A program made the position numbers and the translations under genes. Under the pieces are notes generated by a model that saw only the letters and a program-made list of their open reading frames with translations, searched no databases and had not been told where the DNA came from. DNA of 64,000 nt from Sinorhizobium sp. 8-89 (GTDB lineage Bacteria; Pseudomonadota; Alphaproteobacteria; Rhizobiales; Rhizobiaceae), in contig NZ_JASKLR010000002.1 in the NCBI RefSeq assembly GCF_030124325.1, positions 48,023-112,022 of the forward strand, given 5' to 3'. Positions 1 through 8,184 of the stretch are shown piece by piece. How positions within the stretch are numbered: position 1 is the first letter of the stretch; the number at the start of each line of letters is the position of its first letter.

Positions 1-242
1 ACCGCAAGACCAATCCCGGTGTTGCCGGCCGTGCCTTCGACGATGACGCCACCGGGCTTCAATTGCCCGGCCTTTTCCGCCTGGCGGATAATCCACAGGG
101 CAGCGCGGTCCTTCACCGATTGGCCCGGATTGAGAAATTCCGCTTTGCCGAGGATGGTGCAGCCGGTGGCTTCGGAAACGGCCTTGAGCCGGATCAACGG
201 CGTGTTGCCGATCGCTTCGAGCACGGACGGAAGAACGGTCAT
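1..242 (-). CDS. cysK: Cysteine synthase (O-acetylserine sulfhydrylase), 5' part only
   Basis: Reading leftward from ATG at 240-242 the protein begins [20 protein letters not shown]. The PLP-binding lysine lies in the segment GQSVKDRAA, and the phosphate/substrate-binding segment [10 protein letters not shown] follows before the window ends, so about 80 of some 300-350 residues are visible. The family is a PLP enzyme that makes cysteine from O-acetylserine and sulfide in the cytosol. The fold family and the asparagine loop are clear. Whether it is the main CysK or a close paralogue (CysK2 or cystathionine beta-synthase-like) cannot be told from the N-terminus. Confidence 0.85.
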   Translation of the reverse strand, partial: MTVLPSVLEAIGNTPLIRLKAVSEATGCTILGKAEFLNPGQSVKDRAALWIIRQAEKAGQLKPGGVIVEGTAGNTGIGLA

Positions 243-564
243 TTTGAGAACCTCACGCTGGACGGAACGGACGCCAGGCCTGAGCCAGGCATTACCTCTG
301 ATGGACGGCGATCCGATAAACATTTGGTTTACAGGCAAGATCGCCGAAATATTGGCGTGTTTTCGGCTCAGCCTGTGCACTAGGCAAGAAATAGCGTTTC
401 GCAGCTTACCTGTCCCGGGCAAAATTCGTCTCGGCCGTCAAAACGCCGAGGAAAGTGAAAAGTTCGGGGCAAGCGTTGCCGTTGGAGAGGTACTAGGCCC
501 GGGAAGGGGGAGACAGCCACGGGCCTCGGAAGGGGAGGCCCTTCCCGGTCAACGCGAGGACGAC

Positions 565-1410
565 ATGACGACCGTATTTACAGCCCGACCAGAGCATGGA
601 TTGGTGTGGATAACCGGCGCGAGTGCGGGCATCGGACGCGCTGTGGCGCTCAGGCTGGTCGAGGAAGGTTATTCGGTCGTCGTGACGGCGCGCAGCCACG
701 AGAAGCTGGTGGCGCTTCAGCATGAGGCATCCGGCCCCGGGCGGATCGTCGTTCTCGATGGCGATGTCACCGATCAGCGTGACATGGAGCGATTGCTCGC
801 GGCCATTGAATACGAACACGGTCGGGTCAGTTTGGCCATTCTCAATGCGGGGGTGGTTATTCCGGTGCGCGGCGATGATCTCAGCAGGGAAGCCTTTGAC
901 AAGAGCTTTGCCGTCAACGTTCACGGCGTTGTCAATTGCCTTGTGCCTGTTATCGAGCACATGAAGGCGAACGGACATGGCCAGATCGCCATCATGTCGT
1001 CCGTGGCCGGCTACAGCGGGCTACCCATGAGTGCCGCTTACGGGGCGACCAAGGCCGCTCTCATCAACATGGCAGAAAGCCTGAAATTCGACCTTGATCG
1101 CATCGGGATACGCCTGCAACTGATCTGCCCGGGCTTCATCGATACGGCCAGTTCGACCAGAAGCAAGTTTCCGCGACCGGCCCTGGTGAGCGTGGACGAG
1201 GCGGCGGAACGCATATGTCTCGGGCTGAAATCCGGACGCTTCGAGATCACGTTTCCCAGGCGCTTCACCTATACGGTCAAATTGCTGCGTTTCCTGCCGT
1301 ACGGCGCCTACTTCGCGCTTCTCGACTGGCTTGTGCCCGGGCGCGCGGCCGCGACAGCTGCCAAAAAGGACCAAGCCGGTTCAAAAGGTCGGCCGCGTCA
1401 GGCGGTGTGA
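565..1410 (+). CDS. Short-chain dehydrogenase/reductase (SDR)
   Basis: 281 residues from ATG 565. The open frame continues far upstream, but residues before this point resemble no SDR, and the Rossmann strand begins about 13 residues after this start. Classical SDR signatures are present: nucleotide loop TGASAGIG near residue 19, NAG near residue 95, catalytic Ser in IMSSVAGYSG, and the YGATK (YxxxK) pair. It should be a soluble NAD(P)(H)-dependent oxidoreductase; the substrate cannot be read from sequence. The C-terminal stretch with FLPYGAYFALLDWLVP is hydrophobic and could associate with membrane, as in SDRs acting on lipids. It converges on the SMR pair and overlaps its last 13 bases. Confidence 0.85.
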   Translation: MTTVFTARPEHGLVWITGASAGIGRAVALRLVEEGYSVVVTARSHEKLVALQHEASGPGRIVVLDGDVTDQRDMERLLAAIEYEHGRVSLAILNAGVVIPVRGDDLSREAFDKSFAVNVHGVVNCLVPVIEHMKANGHGQIAIMSSVAGYSGLPMSAAYGATKAALINMAESLKFDLDRIGIRLQLICPGFIDTASSTRSKFPRPALVSVDEAAERICLGLKSGRFEITFPRRFTYTVKLLRFLPYGAYFALLDWLVPGRAAATAAKKDQAGSKGRPRQAV

Positions 1411-1724
1411 AGTACCAGAACTGCGCCGAAAACCAGCGAGAGGCCGAGCCAGCCGACGGGATTGAGCTTCTGACCGAAGAAAAGGCGCCCGCAGACAGCG
1501 GTGCCGAAGATGCCGGTGGCGCCCAGAACCGCATAGGCGACGGCAAGTTCCATGCCCTTGACAGCTTCCGCAAGCAGCGCGAAGGCGGCAAGTACCAGGA
1601 GGATCGACAAAACGCCCCAGCCGCGCCGCGCAAAGCCGTTCGACTTCGTGGAGGCGAGGTTCGCAGCGACGTCGAGGACGCCGGCCATGACCGCGAAAGC
1701 GAAATAGAAGCCATCAGCGCTCAT
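1398..1724 (-). CDS. Small multidrug resistance (SMR) transporter subunit, MdtI-like
   Basis: 108 residues with four predicted transmembrane helices and almost no loops, the SMR size. The ATG at 1722-1724 overlaps the stop of the upstream SMR gene in an ATGA junction, so the two are translationally coupled. Paired unequal SMR genes (MdtJ/MdtI, EbrA/EbrB types) work as heterodimers exporting cationic drugs or polyamines across the inner membrane. A membrane-embedded acidic residue, the usual substrate/proton site, is not obvious in helix 1 of this member (VLDVAANL carries Asp rather than Glu), which fits the less canonical partner of such a pair. Substrate unknown. Confidence 0.8.
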   Translation of the reverse strand: MSADGFYFAFAVMAGVLDVAANLASTKSNGFARRGWGVLSILLVLAAFALLAEAVKGMELAVAYAVLGATGIFGTAVCGRLFFGQKLNPVGWLGLSLVFGAVLVLHTA

Positions 1725-2077
1725 TGGGCTGCTTCTCCGGTCACTTCCTTGTCCTGTGCCTCGCCGGCATTGACAAGCAGCATCCCGGCAACGGCCATCG
1801 ACAAGCCCAGCATCTCGCGACCGCTCAGCACATGGCCAAAGAAGAACACGGAGACGAGCGTAATGAGAGCGACACCGGAGCCTTCCCAGATGGCATAGGC
1901 AACGCCGACGGAAATCGTCTTCACGGCTTTGGCAAGGAACACATAAGAAAGTGCGATCGATACATACATGATTGCATGCCCGGCATAGGAGCCGGAGGCG
2001 GAGACAGCCTTCATCACGGTGAGGCCGGCGACCTCGGTTGTGATCGCAAGAGCCAGGAAAAGCCATGCAAGACGCAT
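1721..2077 (-). CDS. SMR transporter subunit, MdtJ/EmrE-like
   Basis: 118 residues; first gene of the two-gene SMR operon. Helix 1 contains LALAITTEVAG, with the membrane-buried Glu that SMR pumps use to couple proton entry to substrate export. Helix 2 (IMYVSIALSYVFLAKAVKTI) and the following VAYAIWEGSG match the conserved YAxWxGxG signature. The C-terminal tail after the last helix (GEAQDKEVTGEAAQ) is hydrophilic. With the downstream gene it should form an inner-membrane heterodimer. No regulatory site was recognised in the 76 bases before tRNA-Asn, which is transcribed in the same direction. Confidence 0.85.
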   Translation of the reverse strand: MRLAWLFLALAITTEVAGLTVMKAVSASGSYAGHAIMYVSIALSYVFLAKAVKTISVGVAYAIWEGSGVALITLVSVFFFGHVLSGREMLGLSMAVAGMLLVNAGEAQDKEVTGEAAQ

Positions 2078-2153
2078 CAGGAACCTTCAGAGGTCTTATA
2101 CCGACAAACGAAAAGAGCCATTCGGGCGTTTGCCGCGAATGGCTCTTCGAAAC

Positions 2154-2228
2154 TGGCTCCCCGGGCCGGATTCGAACCGGCGACCTATCGATTAACAGTC
2201 GAGTGCTCTACCGCTGAGCTACCAGGGA
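2154..2228 (-). tRNA. tRNA-Asn (GTT)
   Basis: 75 bases including encoded CCA. On the minus strand the acceptor arms TCCCTGG and CCGGGGA pair with one wobble. The D-loop GTAGCTCAGCGG and T-loop GGTTCGAATCC are canonical, and the anticodon loop CTGTTAA gives GTT. Confidence 0.95.
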
Positions 2229-2368
2229 TCATCTGCGCCGCAGAAGTGAGGCTGCTAATACAAATGCTTTTTCGATTTGCCAAGCTGTTTTTCAAAAAAA
2301 ATGACGACGCCGGTTGCGAGGCTGTGGAGAAGGCCCCAATTTTGGGAGACGAGCATGAAAGACGGATA

Positions 2369-2659
2369 ATGACGAACGGCAAGAAAGAACGGCATTTCGG
2401 TATCGATCCACGAACGCGCGAGATCGTTCTCGGAAAATGGCGTATCGGCTTGCCCGACTCGCCGGTGTTGCGGATTCTGGTTGGCACGCTCCTTATCGTA
2501 GGCGGTGTGTTGGGTTTTCTGCCGGTCCTGGGGTTCTGGATGATCCCGCTGGGGCTGCTCGTGCTTTCTCACGACATACCGGCGATCCGCCGCCGCCGCC
2601 GCAAGTTGGCGGTCTGGTGGGCGCGCTGGCGCGGCACGCAAAATTCTGGCAAATCCTGA
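2369..2659 (+). CDS. Small inner-membrane protein, PGPGW-like family
   Basis: 96 residues from ATG 2369. A basic N-terminus is followed by two hydrophobic segments (VLRILVGTLLIVGGVLGFLP and VLGFWMIPLGLLVLS) and then an Arg/Lys-rich amphipathic tail beginning IRRRRRKLAVWW. This layout, with WMIPLGLLVLS before a basic helix, resembles the small transmembrane proteins called PGPGW by Pfam, whose function is unknown. The open frame extends upstream over tRNA-Asn, so the start nearest the conserved part was chosen. It is a single gene between two tRNA genes. Confidence 0.6.
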   Translation: MTNGKKERHFGIDPRTREIVLGKWRIGLPDSPVLRILVGTLLIVGGVLGFLPVLGFWMIPLGLLVLSHDIPAIRRRRRKLAVWWARWRGTQNSGKS

Positions 2660-2958
2660 AGCGGCGGACTTGCGGAACGCGATTGCCTGAGGATGTGCAA
2701 CACTGAACGCTCGCGTGCGACGGCCTGCGTTTGGTTCCACGCGACGCGTTGTCGGTGGGCCGTCGCTGCCCGATAACACTGTAGACATGCAAAACCGTCT
2801 TCAAAGCCGAAATCGCTCCGGGCGAGACCGCGGTTGGAGGCCGCTGGGGAGAACGTGGACGACCTCGCGTCGTCCCGCCTTTTTCGAACCATTCCCCCTT
2901 GCACTCCTCATAGATTCGTTCTAAACGCCGGCCATCGCTTGATCGATCGAGCGTGAGA

Positions 2959-3032
2959 GGCCTCGTGGCGGAGTGGTGACGCAGAGGACTGCAAATCCTT
3001 GTACCCCGGTTCAATTCCGGGCGAGGCCTCCA
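2959..3032 (+). tRNA. tRNA-Cys (GCA)
   Basis: 74 bases with encoded CCA. Acceptor GGCCTCG pairs with CGAGGCC, the anticodon loop CTGCAAA gives GCA, and the T-arm CCGGTTCAATTCCGG is canonical. Confidence 0.95.
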
Positions 3033-3752
3033 AAGTCACATCATCCACGTGATTGCACAAATTTCCGTGCGAAATCGCGTCATCTGCCACTTGCAGGCAC
3101 GGGTGCCAGTCTGTTTCCGCTTCCGCCATTGCTCAATGTCAACAACTTGCTGCCGGTGTCGTCCTAATCGATGCGGGCGATGGCTGTCTTACGAGGCGCG
3201 CTTTGGGGAGAGAGGCGGACGGGAAGGAATTCTTCCGCGTCGCTGGTGAGCATGGCTCGAAGGCATCCCGAAACGACCGGTGGCAAAGATCACATGCCGG
3301 CGCCGCGACGTTCGTGATCGTAGGATAAGCCATCCACCATATCTGCCGCGATCCGTCGCCTGCCGCTGGAGGCGTGCAAGGGCGATGGCCTCGTTTACAT
3401 GATCTTGAGCAACCGGCTGGAGCCATCGGGAACCGGTGAAGCTGTGCGAGTTGTTCGACGAAATCAGGACCGACAGCCCGGCGCTGAGACGAAAGGGTGC
3501 GATCTTGATGCGGCCCGCGCCTGTCGCCGAAGTCGGACGCCGCACGCGAACGGATGGTTGAAAGCGCCGGTATGCTTCGTTCAAGTGCATTAAGAAGTGG
3601 GCGGTTGAGGCAGGCATATTTGAGTTTGCTATTTCGCCCGCTTAGGCGGTGATGCGCCTCGCATGCCTTCGCCGGTGATCATTGGTTGTCCCAGGGAACA
3701 GTTTCGAGCATCCATGGTTTGGGCGGGAATCGCGTGAGCATCCGGGAGGAAT
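3033..3752. other. 720-bp interval without a convincing gene
   Basis: Several open frames of 60-140 codons cross this interval on both strands, but none has a ribosome-binding site, a recognisable domain or a plausible composition. The longest, on the minus strand at 3189-3617, is rich in Arg, Ser and Pro in the way a shadow frame of G+C-rich DNA is. It may hold decayed coding DNA; nothing specific was recognised. Confidence 0.4.
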
Positions 3753-4670
3753 ATGTCAATGAGCGAACCTGTCGCCGTTCATCACGCCCGTGAGACCGAT
3801 TACGTCTCCGATCTTTCGGCGAGCGCCGCCGTCAACCAAATTTCTTGGGGAGCGGTATTTGCCGGCGTGGCGCTCGCGCTTGCGGTGCAGTTTCTGTTGA
3901 ACCTCTTGGGCGTTGGAATTGGAGCCGCGGTAATTGATCCGGCAACCGCCGACAACCCGAACGCAAGTACGTTTTCGATTGCAGGAGGTCTCTGGTTCGT
4001 TATCTCAGGCATTGTCGCAGCCTTCGTCGGCGGATATGTCGCAAGCAGGGTTTCAGGCCGTCCCAGCAGGGCGACAGGAAGTTACCATGGGCTGACCAGT
4101 TGGGCCGTCACGACACTGGTCATTCTCTATCTGCTGACGACCTCGGTCGGCGTTGTGGTTGGTGGCGCCTTCAGTGGTTTGAGTAGCATTGTTGGGGGTG
4201 TCGGAAGGACTGCCGCCATAGCCACGACTGCCGCGGCACCGGCGGTCGCGACATCCGTCGATCCAATGGCCGATATCGAACGGCAGATCAGAAGCGCGAC
4301 CGGGGGCAATGATCCCGCAGCTCTTCGCGATGCTGCAGTTGCCGCCGTGCGTGCGGTCGTCACGGGCGACGAAGCGACCGCGGAAGAAGCCCGAAACCGC
4401 GCTGCCGACGCCATCGCGAGAGCGCAAAACATCCCGGTGGACCAGGCGCGCACCCAGGTTCAAGAGTACGAGGAAAGCTACAGGGCTTCGGTGGAACGCG
4501 CCAAGCAGCAGGCGACCGAAGCCGCTGACACGGCCGCCACCGTCGTTTCCAGTGGAGCGCTCCTGGGCTTCCTGTCGCTTGTTGTAGGCGCCCTCGCTGC
4601 CTGGTTCGGTGGCGCAGCCGGAACGACACGAACCGTAGCGACGACGGACTCCACCCGTCGAGTCGGCTAG
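3753..4670 (+). CDS. Four-helix membrane protein of the rhizobial PhnA-like type
   Basis: 305 residues from the first of two nearby ATGs (3753 and 3759), behind GGGAGGAAT. Transmembrane segments occur near residues 30-52, 72-96, 112-140 and 268-290. Between the third and fourth lies a long hydrophilic helix-prone region rich in Ala, Glu, Arg and Gln (about 165-262), with repeats such as DEATAEEARNRAADAIARAQ. Similar rhizobial proteins are often labelled PhnA-like, although nothing here points to phosphonate metabolism. The gene converges on lexA 72 bases away. Function unknown; possibly an envelope-stress protein. Confidence 0.6.
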   Translation: MSMSEPVAVHHARETDYVSDLSASAAVNQISWGAVFAGVALALAVQFLLNLLGVGIGAAVIDPATADNPNASTFSIAGGLWFVISGIVAAFVGGYVASRVSGRPSRATGSYHGLTSWAVTTLVILYLLTTSVGVVVGGAFSGLSSIVGGVGRTAAIATTAAAPAVATSVDPMADIERQIRSATGGNDPAALRDAAVAAVRAVVTGDEATAEEARNRAADAIARAQNIPVDQARTQVQEYEESYRASVERAKQQATEAADTAATVVSSGALLGFLSLVVGALAAWFGGAAGTTRTVATTDSTRRVG

Positions 4671-4742
4671 TTAGTCGCCAATGCCGCGCATTGGGCTTGA
4701 TGCCGCAGGCAGAGCGCTAGCCAAGTGCCGGGTCGTCCTCAA

Positions 4743-5462
4743 CTAGTGATAACGGCGAATAAGCCCGACGAGCTTGCCTTGGATCTTGACGCGGTCCGGC
4801 CCGAATATCCGCGTCTCATAGGCTGGGTTGGCGGCCTCGAGCGCAATCGATGCGCCCTTTCGGCGGAACCGCTTGAGCGTTGCCTCTTCATCGTCAACGA
4901 GTGCCACGATGATGTCGCCCGGATTGGCCGTGCTTGTGTTGCGAATGATCACGGTGTCGCCGTCGAAGATACCCGCTTCGATCATGGAGTCGCCCTTGAT
5001 CTCAAGCGCGTAATGTTCGCCGTTGCCGATCATCTCGACCGGCACCGAAATATCATGCGTGTTGTTCTGGATCGCGGAAATCGGGACACCGGCTGCGATT
5101 CGTCCCATGACCGGCACCGACACCGTTGCAGAATCACTCGGTGGCGCCGACTTTGCGGTGGCCGCAGGCGTCGCGGGTGGCTTGCCCAGGCTGCCTTCGA
5201 TCACGCTTGGCGAGAAGCCCCGCCGAGGTTGCGCACTCGTCGCATAGGCTTCGGGGAGCTTGATGACTTCGAGTGCTCGAGCCCGGTTGGGAAGACGGCG
5301 AATAAAGCCGCGTTCTTCAAGGGCAGTGATTAACCGGTGGATGCCTGACTTGGAGGCGAGGTCCAGTGCGTCTTTCATCTCGTCGAAGGACGGCGGCACC
5401 CCGGATTCCTTCATTCGTTCGTGAATGAATAGAAGCAATTCCTGTTGCTTGCGGGTTAGCAT
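4743..5462 (-). CDS. lexA: LexA, SOS repressor and self-cleaving serine protease
   Basis: 239 residues, normal for alphaproteobacterial LexA. The N-terminal winged helix starts [17 protein letters not shown] and contains the recognition region [10 protein letters not shown] Pro/Ala-rich linker (about 75-112) leads to the peptidase domain with cleavage site Ala124-Gly125 (GRIAAGVP), Ser159 in KGDSM and Lys197 in EATLKRF. It represses DNA-repair genes until RecA-ssDNA filaments trigger autocleavage. An SOS box 49 bases upstream of the start indicates autoregulation. Confidence 0.97.
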   Translation of the reverse strand: MLTRKQQELLLFIHERMKESGVPPSFDEMKDALDLASKSGIHRLITALEERGFIRRLPNRARALEVIKLPEAYATSAQPRRGFSPSVIEGSLGKPPATPAATAKSAPPSDSATVSVPVMGRIAAGVPISAIQNNTHDISVPVEMIGNGEHYALEIKGDSMIEAGIFDGDTVIIRNTSTANPGDIIVALVDDEEATLKRFRRKGASIALEAANPAYETRIFGPDRVKIQGKLVGLIRRYH

Positions 5463-5510
5463 GGCGCGTCACTCCAAAGTCGCGAAACAAATCAAGAACA
5501 GACACTATCT

Positions 5511-5525
5511 GTTCCATATGTGTTC
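5511..5525 (-). promoter_or_regulatory. SOS box upstream of lexA
   Basis: GTTC at 5511-5514 and GTTC at 5522-5525 are separated by exactly seven bases, the direct-repeat operator GTTC-N7-GTTC described for LexA in alphaproteobacteria. Its position in the lexA leader fits negative autoregulation. It also lies about 115 bases upstream of the divergent OsmC-like gene. Confidence 0.85.
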
Positions 5526-5640
5526 CGCAAGTACCTAAAATTCCGTGAATTTTCGCGACTTTGCTCCAGGGACGTCGAATGTTGCAGATCATCAACGTCT
5601 GCAGGACTATGATGGTACGTGGTGGTAATAGGTGAATCTC

Positions 5641-6081
5641 ATGAAGGCACGTATCAAATGGGTTGAAGGCCGGACGTTCCTTGGCGAGTCCGGGAGTGGG
5701 CACAAGGTTGTGCTTGGGACAGCATTCGGGACAGAGGGAAAAACACCTGGCCCGAGCCCCATGGAGATGGTGCTGATCGGCACTGGGGGTTGCTCGGCTT
5801 ACGATGTCGTTCACATCCTCGAAAAGGGCCGCGAGGCGATCGAGGACTGCGTCGTCGAGATCGACGCAGAGCGTGCTGCTCAGGACCCGAAAGTGTTCAC
5901 TCGCATTCATCTCCACTTCGTGGTCAAGGGGCGCAGCCTGGCCGCGAACAAGGTCGAGCGGGCCATTGCACTGTCCATCGAGAAATATTGCTCGGCGTCG
6001 GCGATGCTCGCCAGGACGGCCACGATCACCCATGACTTTGAGATCGTCGACACTGCCACGACGACCGTCGCTCAGCCGTAA
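5641..6081 (+). CDS. OsmC-family protein
   Basis: 146 residues from ATG 5641, preceded by AGGTGA; a GTG three codons earlier is the alternative start. The OsmC fold is indicated by GPSPMEMVLIGTGGCSAYDV, where the Cys is one of the two redox cysteines, and by the second Cys in IALSIEKYCSASAML. This is the YhfA/Ohr-like arrangement, in which a cysteine pair reduces organic hydroperoxides in the cytosol. It is divergent from lexA and shares its intergenic region, but nothing shows it is part of the SOS response. The peroxidase role is inferred from the family. Confidence 0.85.
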   Translation: MKARIKWVEGRTFLGESGSGHKVVLGTAFGTEGKTPGPSPMEMVLIGTGGCSAYDVVHILEKGREAIEDCVVEIDAERAAQDPKVFTRIHLHFVVKGRSLAANKVERAIALSIEKYCSASAMLARTATITHDFEIVDTATTTVAQP

Positions 6082-6244
6082 CGACCGGAGCCCTTTGGAT
6101 CGCCAGGGGCCGGGACATCGCAAGTGGATGCCGTGCTTTATCTCCATGAGCCTGGTGAGAGCCCCGGAACTCGCGCGCGCGGCTCCTTATTTCCTGGATC
6201 AGGGCTTGGCTCGCTAATGGCAATCGACACGTCGGAGCGGAAGA

Positions 6245-6400
6245 TCAGTCCCACTTTGGCGGCGGCACGAGCTCATGGATATCAAGTTGGCCGGTATCGA
6301 TCTCGACGAGCGACCCTGTCTCGAGCTCGACGCGCACGGCGTCCTGCCATCAAATCGACAACGCGGCGCGCAGTTTGCGCCTGACTTCACTTTCTGCATC
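6245..6400 (-). pseudogene. Possible decayed coding remnant
   Basis: On the minus strand one frame reads a protein-like end, RVELETGSLVEIDTGQLDIH followed by ELVPPPKWD and a stop at 6245-6247. An in-frame TGA interrupts it just upstream, after RRKLRAALSI. The composition looks like a genuine C-terminus, but no intact start or family was recognised. The rest of the interval 6082-6447 shows nothing I can assign. Confidence 0.3.
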
Positions 6401-6447
6401 ACACTGCTCGTACTATCGTGAAGGGCTTAGGATGGAGATTTAGCAGC

Positions 6448-6978
6448 ATGGCAAAGCTTGTCTTCGGAATGAACCAGTCCCTGGACGGTTACGTCGACCA
6501 CCTGGAAATGCGGACAGGTCCCGCGCTCTTTCGTCACTGGATGGAGCACGTGCGCGACCTGACCGGCAGTGTGTACGGCCGCCGCATGTACGAGACCATG
6601 CGTTATTGGGACGAAGACCGTCCTGAGTGGAGCGAGGAGCAACACGAGTTCGCGGCGGCGTGGCGGCGCCAACCGAAGTGGGTCGTATCGCGCTCGTTGA
6701 AGTCAGTCGGCCCCAACGCCACACTTGTCGAGGATAACATCGAGGCGGTGATACGTGGTTTGAAGGCTCGGCTCGTTGGGGAGATTGCAGTTTCCGGACC
6801 GGACCTGGCACGAAGCCTAACCGACCTTGGTCTTATCGATGAGTACCGACTCTACTTCCAACCCATCGTGCTTGGCCGCGGTAAGCCATTCTTTGCCGGC
6901 CCACGGCCGCCGCTTCGTCTTGTTTCCACCGATCGCGTTGGCGAGGACACGGTTAGGCTGACATACGTTCCTGCTTAA
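6448..6978 (+). CDS. Dihydrofolate reductase / RibD C-terminal domain family reductase
   Basis: 176 residues from ATG 6448. The opening MAKLVFGMNQSLDGYVDH resembles the first strand of the RibD_C/DHFR-like family, in which a DGY or DGF motif follows strand 1. Later motifs are YGRRMYETMRYW, then EIAVSGPDLARSL (the NADPH-binding Gly loop), and a closing segment with IVLGRGKPFF, where family members carry a conserved PVxLGxGxPLF-like stretch. It is probably an NADPH-dependent reductase of unknown substrate; such proteins are often annotated as dihydrofolate reductase without evidence. It is the last intact chromosomal gene before the prophage. Confidence 0.75.
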   Translation: MAKLVFGMNQSLDGYVDHLEMRTGPALFRHWMEHVRDLTGSVYGRRMYETMRYWDEDRPEWSEEQHEFAAAWRRQPKWVVSRSLKSVGPNATLVEDNIEAVIRGLKARLVGEIAVSGPDLARSLTDLGLIDEYRLYFQPIVLGRGKPFFAGPRPPLRLVSTDRVGEDTVRLTYVPA

Positions 6979-7165
6979 TCGCACGACTCGCCCAACGGAC
7001 TGCGCCGACAGGTCAGATCCGTTTTGGGTCGTAAGCTCTCCGATTGCGCTGAACTGGTCTCCAAGACATACCGCGCTATAGCTTAGAATCGGCGGTTCGC
7101 TATACCGCTTGGTAGAATGCGGCAATCGGCGGCAATATCGACCATAGAGGGCAATCGGGGAGAGA

Positions 7166-7179
7166 TGGCGGAGGAGGTG
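7166..7179. repeat. attL core (copy of tRNA-Ser 3' end)
   Basis: TGGCGGAGGAGGTG is identical to the first 14 bases of the tRNA-Ser interval at 50491-50504, which in tRNA sense are its last 14 bases including CCA. The direct orientation and the gene-content break on either side mark it as the left attachment core. The identity ends abruptly at base 14. Confidence 0.75.
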
Positions 7180-7244
7180 TCTGTGCTACTGAATAATATA
7201 TCTCTTTGAAAACACTTATTGTTTAAATTGTGATTGTCGCATAG

Positions 7245-7262
7245 TACCCCCGAAACTACCCC
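7245..7262 (+). promoter_or_regulatory. Left integrase arm-type site candidates
   Basis: TACCCCC at 7245-7251 and TACCCC at 7257-7262 start 12 bases apart, in a noncoding stretch between the attL core and the repressor gene. Matching copies lie next to the integrase at the other end (50337-50390), which is the layout of arm sites bound by a tyrosine integrase N-terminal domain. This is inference from symmetry only. Confidence 0.45.
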
Positions 7263-7265
7263 AAC

Positions 7266-7760
7266 TCAAATCATCTCTGCCAGAACGACGACATGGACTT
7301 CGCCGTCATGCTCGGTTGGCCATTGAGCGACTCGTCCCTGTCCATCTGCCCGGAGTATAACCATGTTGCCGGCGGCTGGGGTGATTTTCGGGTTTATCCA
7401 GAGAATGCGCCCGTCAACACGCAGAGCATAACAGTCCTCTATCTCCGGCTTCGCGTAGCCGATCGGAAATTTATCCAGAGTCACTGAATCTGCTGTGCCG
7501 CGACCAAGTAGTGGGGCCCCGAGATATGGCAGCTTTGTAGTGTCATTGCTTTCCACCGCCTCCTTGGCCAGCATTTCGACGTCATCAATATTGACCTGCA
7601 GGAACTTGGCAATTCGTGCGTAAAATTGCTGGCGCGGCACTGAACCTTTCAGCCAGGTATTGAAGGCTTGCTGAGACCAGCCGAACTCGCGAGCGAGCTC
7701 TCGTTCGCTCTTTTCTCGCCGCTTCAGTTCAGACGCCAACATTTGCGAAAGGCGCGACAT
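7266..7760 (-). CDS. Prophage repressor: HTH domain plus S24-like domain without catalytic dyad
   Basis: 164 residues. Residues 5-60 form an XRE-type helix-turn-helix (ELAREFGWSQQAFNTWLKGS). Residues about 100-164 follow the S24/LexA beta fold (CYALRVDGRILWINPKITPA then AGNMVILRADG). Where LexA has GDSM this protein has DGRIL, and the Lys-bearing strand reads QGRVAQW, so neither the Ser nor the Lys needed for self-cleavage is visible. It probably dimerises through this domain and represses the divergent early promoter at 7785-7800. Induction would have to use something other than RecA-stimulated autocleavage. Confidence 0.8.
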   Translation of the reverse strand: MSRLSQMLASELKRREKSERELAREFGWSQQAFNTWLKGSVPRQQFYARIAKFLQVNIDDVEMLAKEAVESNDTTKLPYLGAPLLGRGTADSVTLDKFPIGYAKPEIEDCYALRVDGRILWINPKITPAAGNMVILRADGQGRVAQWPTEHDGEVHVVVLAEMI

Positions 7761-7784
7761 AGGGCATTCTCCCGAGTGACCATC

Positions 7785-7800
7785 TTGACAAATTTGTCAA
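7785..7800. promoter_or_regulatory. Palindromic operator over the early promoter
   Basis: TTGACAAATTTGTCAA is a perfect 16-bp palindrome between the divergent repressor and AlpA-like genes. Its left half supplies a consensus -35 box TTGACA (7785-7790), with TATATG at 7808-7813 as a -10 at 17-bp spacing for rightward transcription. A repressor bound here would block the rightward early promoter. It is the natural target of the repressor encoded at 7266-7760. Confidence 0.75.
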
Positions 7801-7854
7801 AGTGTACTATATGGGAAAACACGTGGCAAGGACTGGCAAGCAAAAGGAGGACCG

Positions 7855-8082
7855 ATGAGCTCTGCGAGCTACAGCAGTATATTAGCAAGCAACGACAACC
7901 TACCGGAACGATTACTAAAACTGCGCGACGTCAGGACAATGACGTCACTTGGAACCTCAACCATCTATCGCCGTATGGCGGCAGGAACATTTCCGCGTCC
8001 GCGCCAACTAAGCGAAGCCTGTGTCCGCTGGCGCGAGTCTGAAATCCTAAACTGGATCCGGTCTCTTCCCGCCGCCGCCTGA
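7855..8082 (+). CDS. AlpA-like MerR-type helix-turn-helix regulator/excisionase
   Basis: 75 residues behind an excellent ribosome-binding site (AAAGGAGGACCG then ATG). Residues 20-70 match the AlpA/excisionase winged helix: LRDVRTMTSLGTSTIYRRMA, then GTFPRPRQLSEACVRWRESE. The family acts as transcription activator or recombination directionality factor for integrases. As the first rightward gene under the palindromic operator, it is probably a Cro- or Xis-like early regulator. It also contains the short sequence ASNDN, which recurs in other proteins of this prophage. Confidence 0.8.
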   Translation: MSSASYSSILASNDNLPERLLKLRDVRTMTSLGTSTIYRRMAAGTFPRPRQLSEACVRWRESEILNWIRSLPAAA

Positions 8083-8184
8083 TCATTGACGATCGGGGCG
8101 GCAAGCCAGTTATTTATCAACAATCATCCCAATCACATCCACAAAACAGCCGACCGGCGCCATCGCCCGGCGAGAGGAGAACGT

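Noticed and set aside
19-564. Upstream extension of the SDR reading frame over the cysteine synthase gene
   Set aside because: It reads antisense to cysteine synthase and has no SDR similarity; the Rossmann motif starts only after 565.
3189-3617. 142-codon minus-strand frame between tRNA-Cys and the PhnA-like gene
   Set aside because: Arg/Ser/Pro-rich shadow composition, no ribosome-binding site and no domain.
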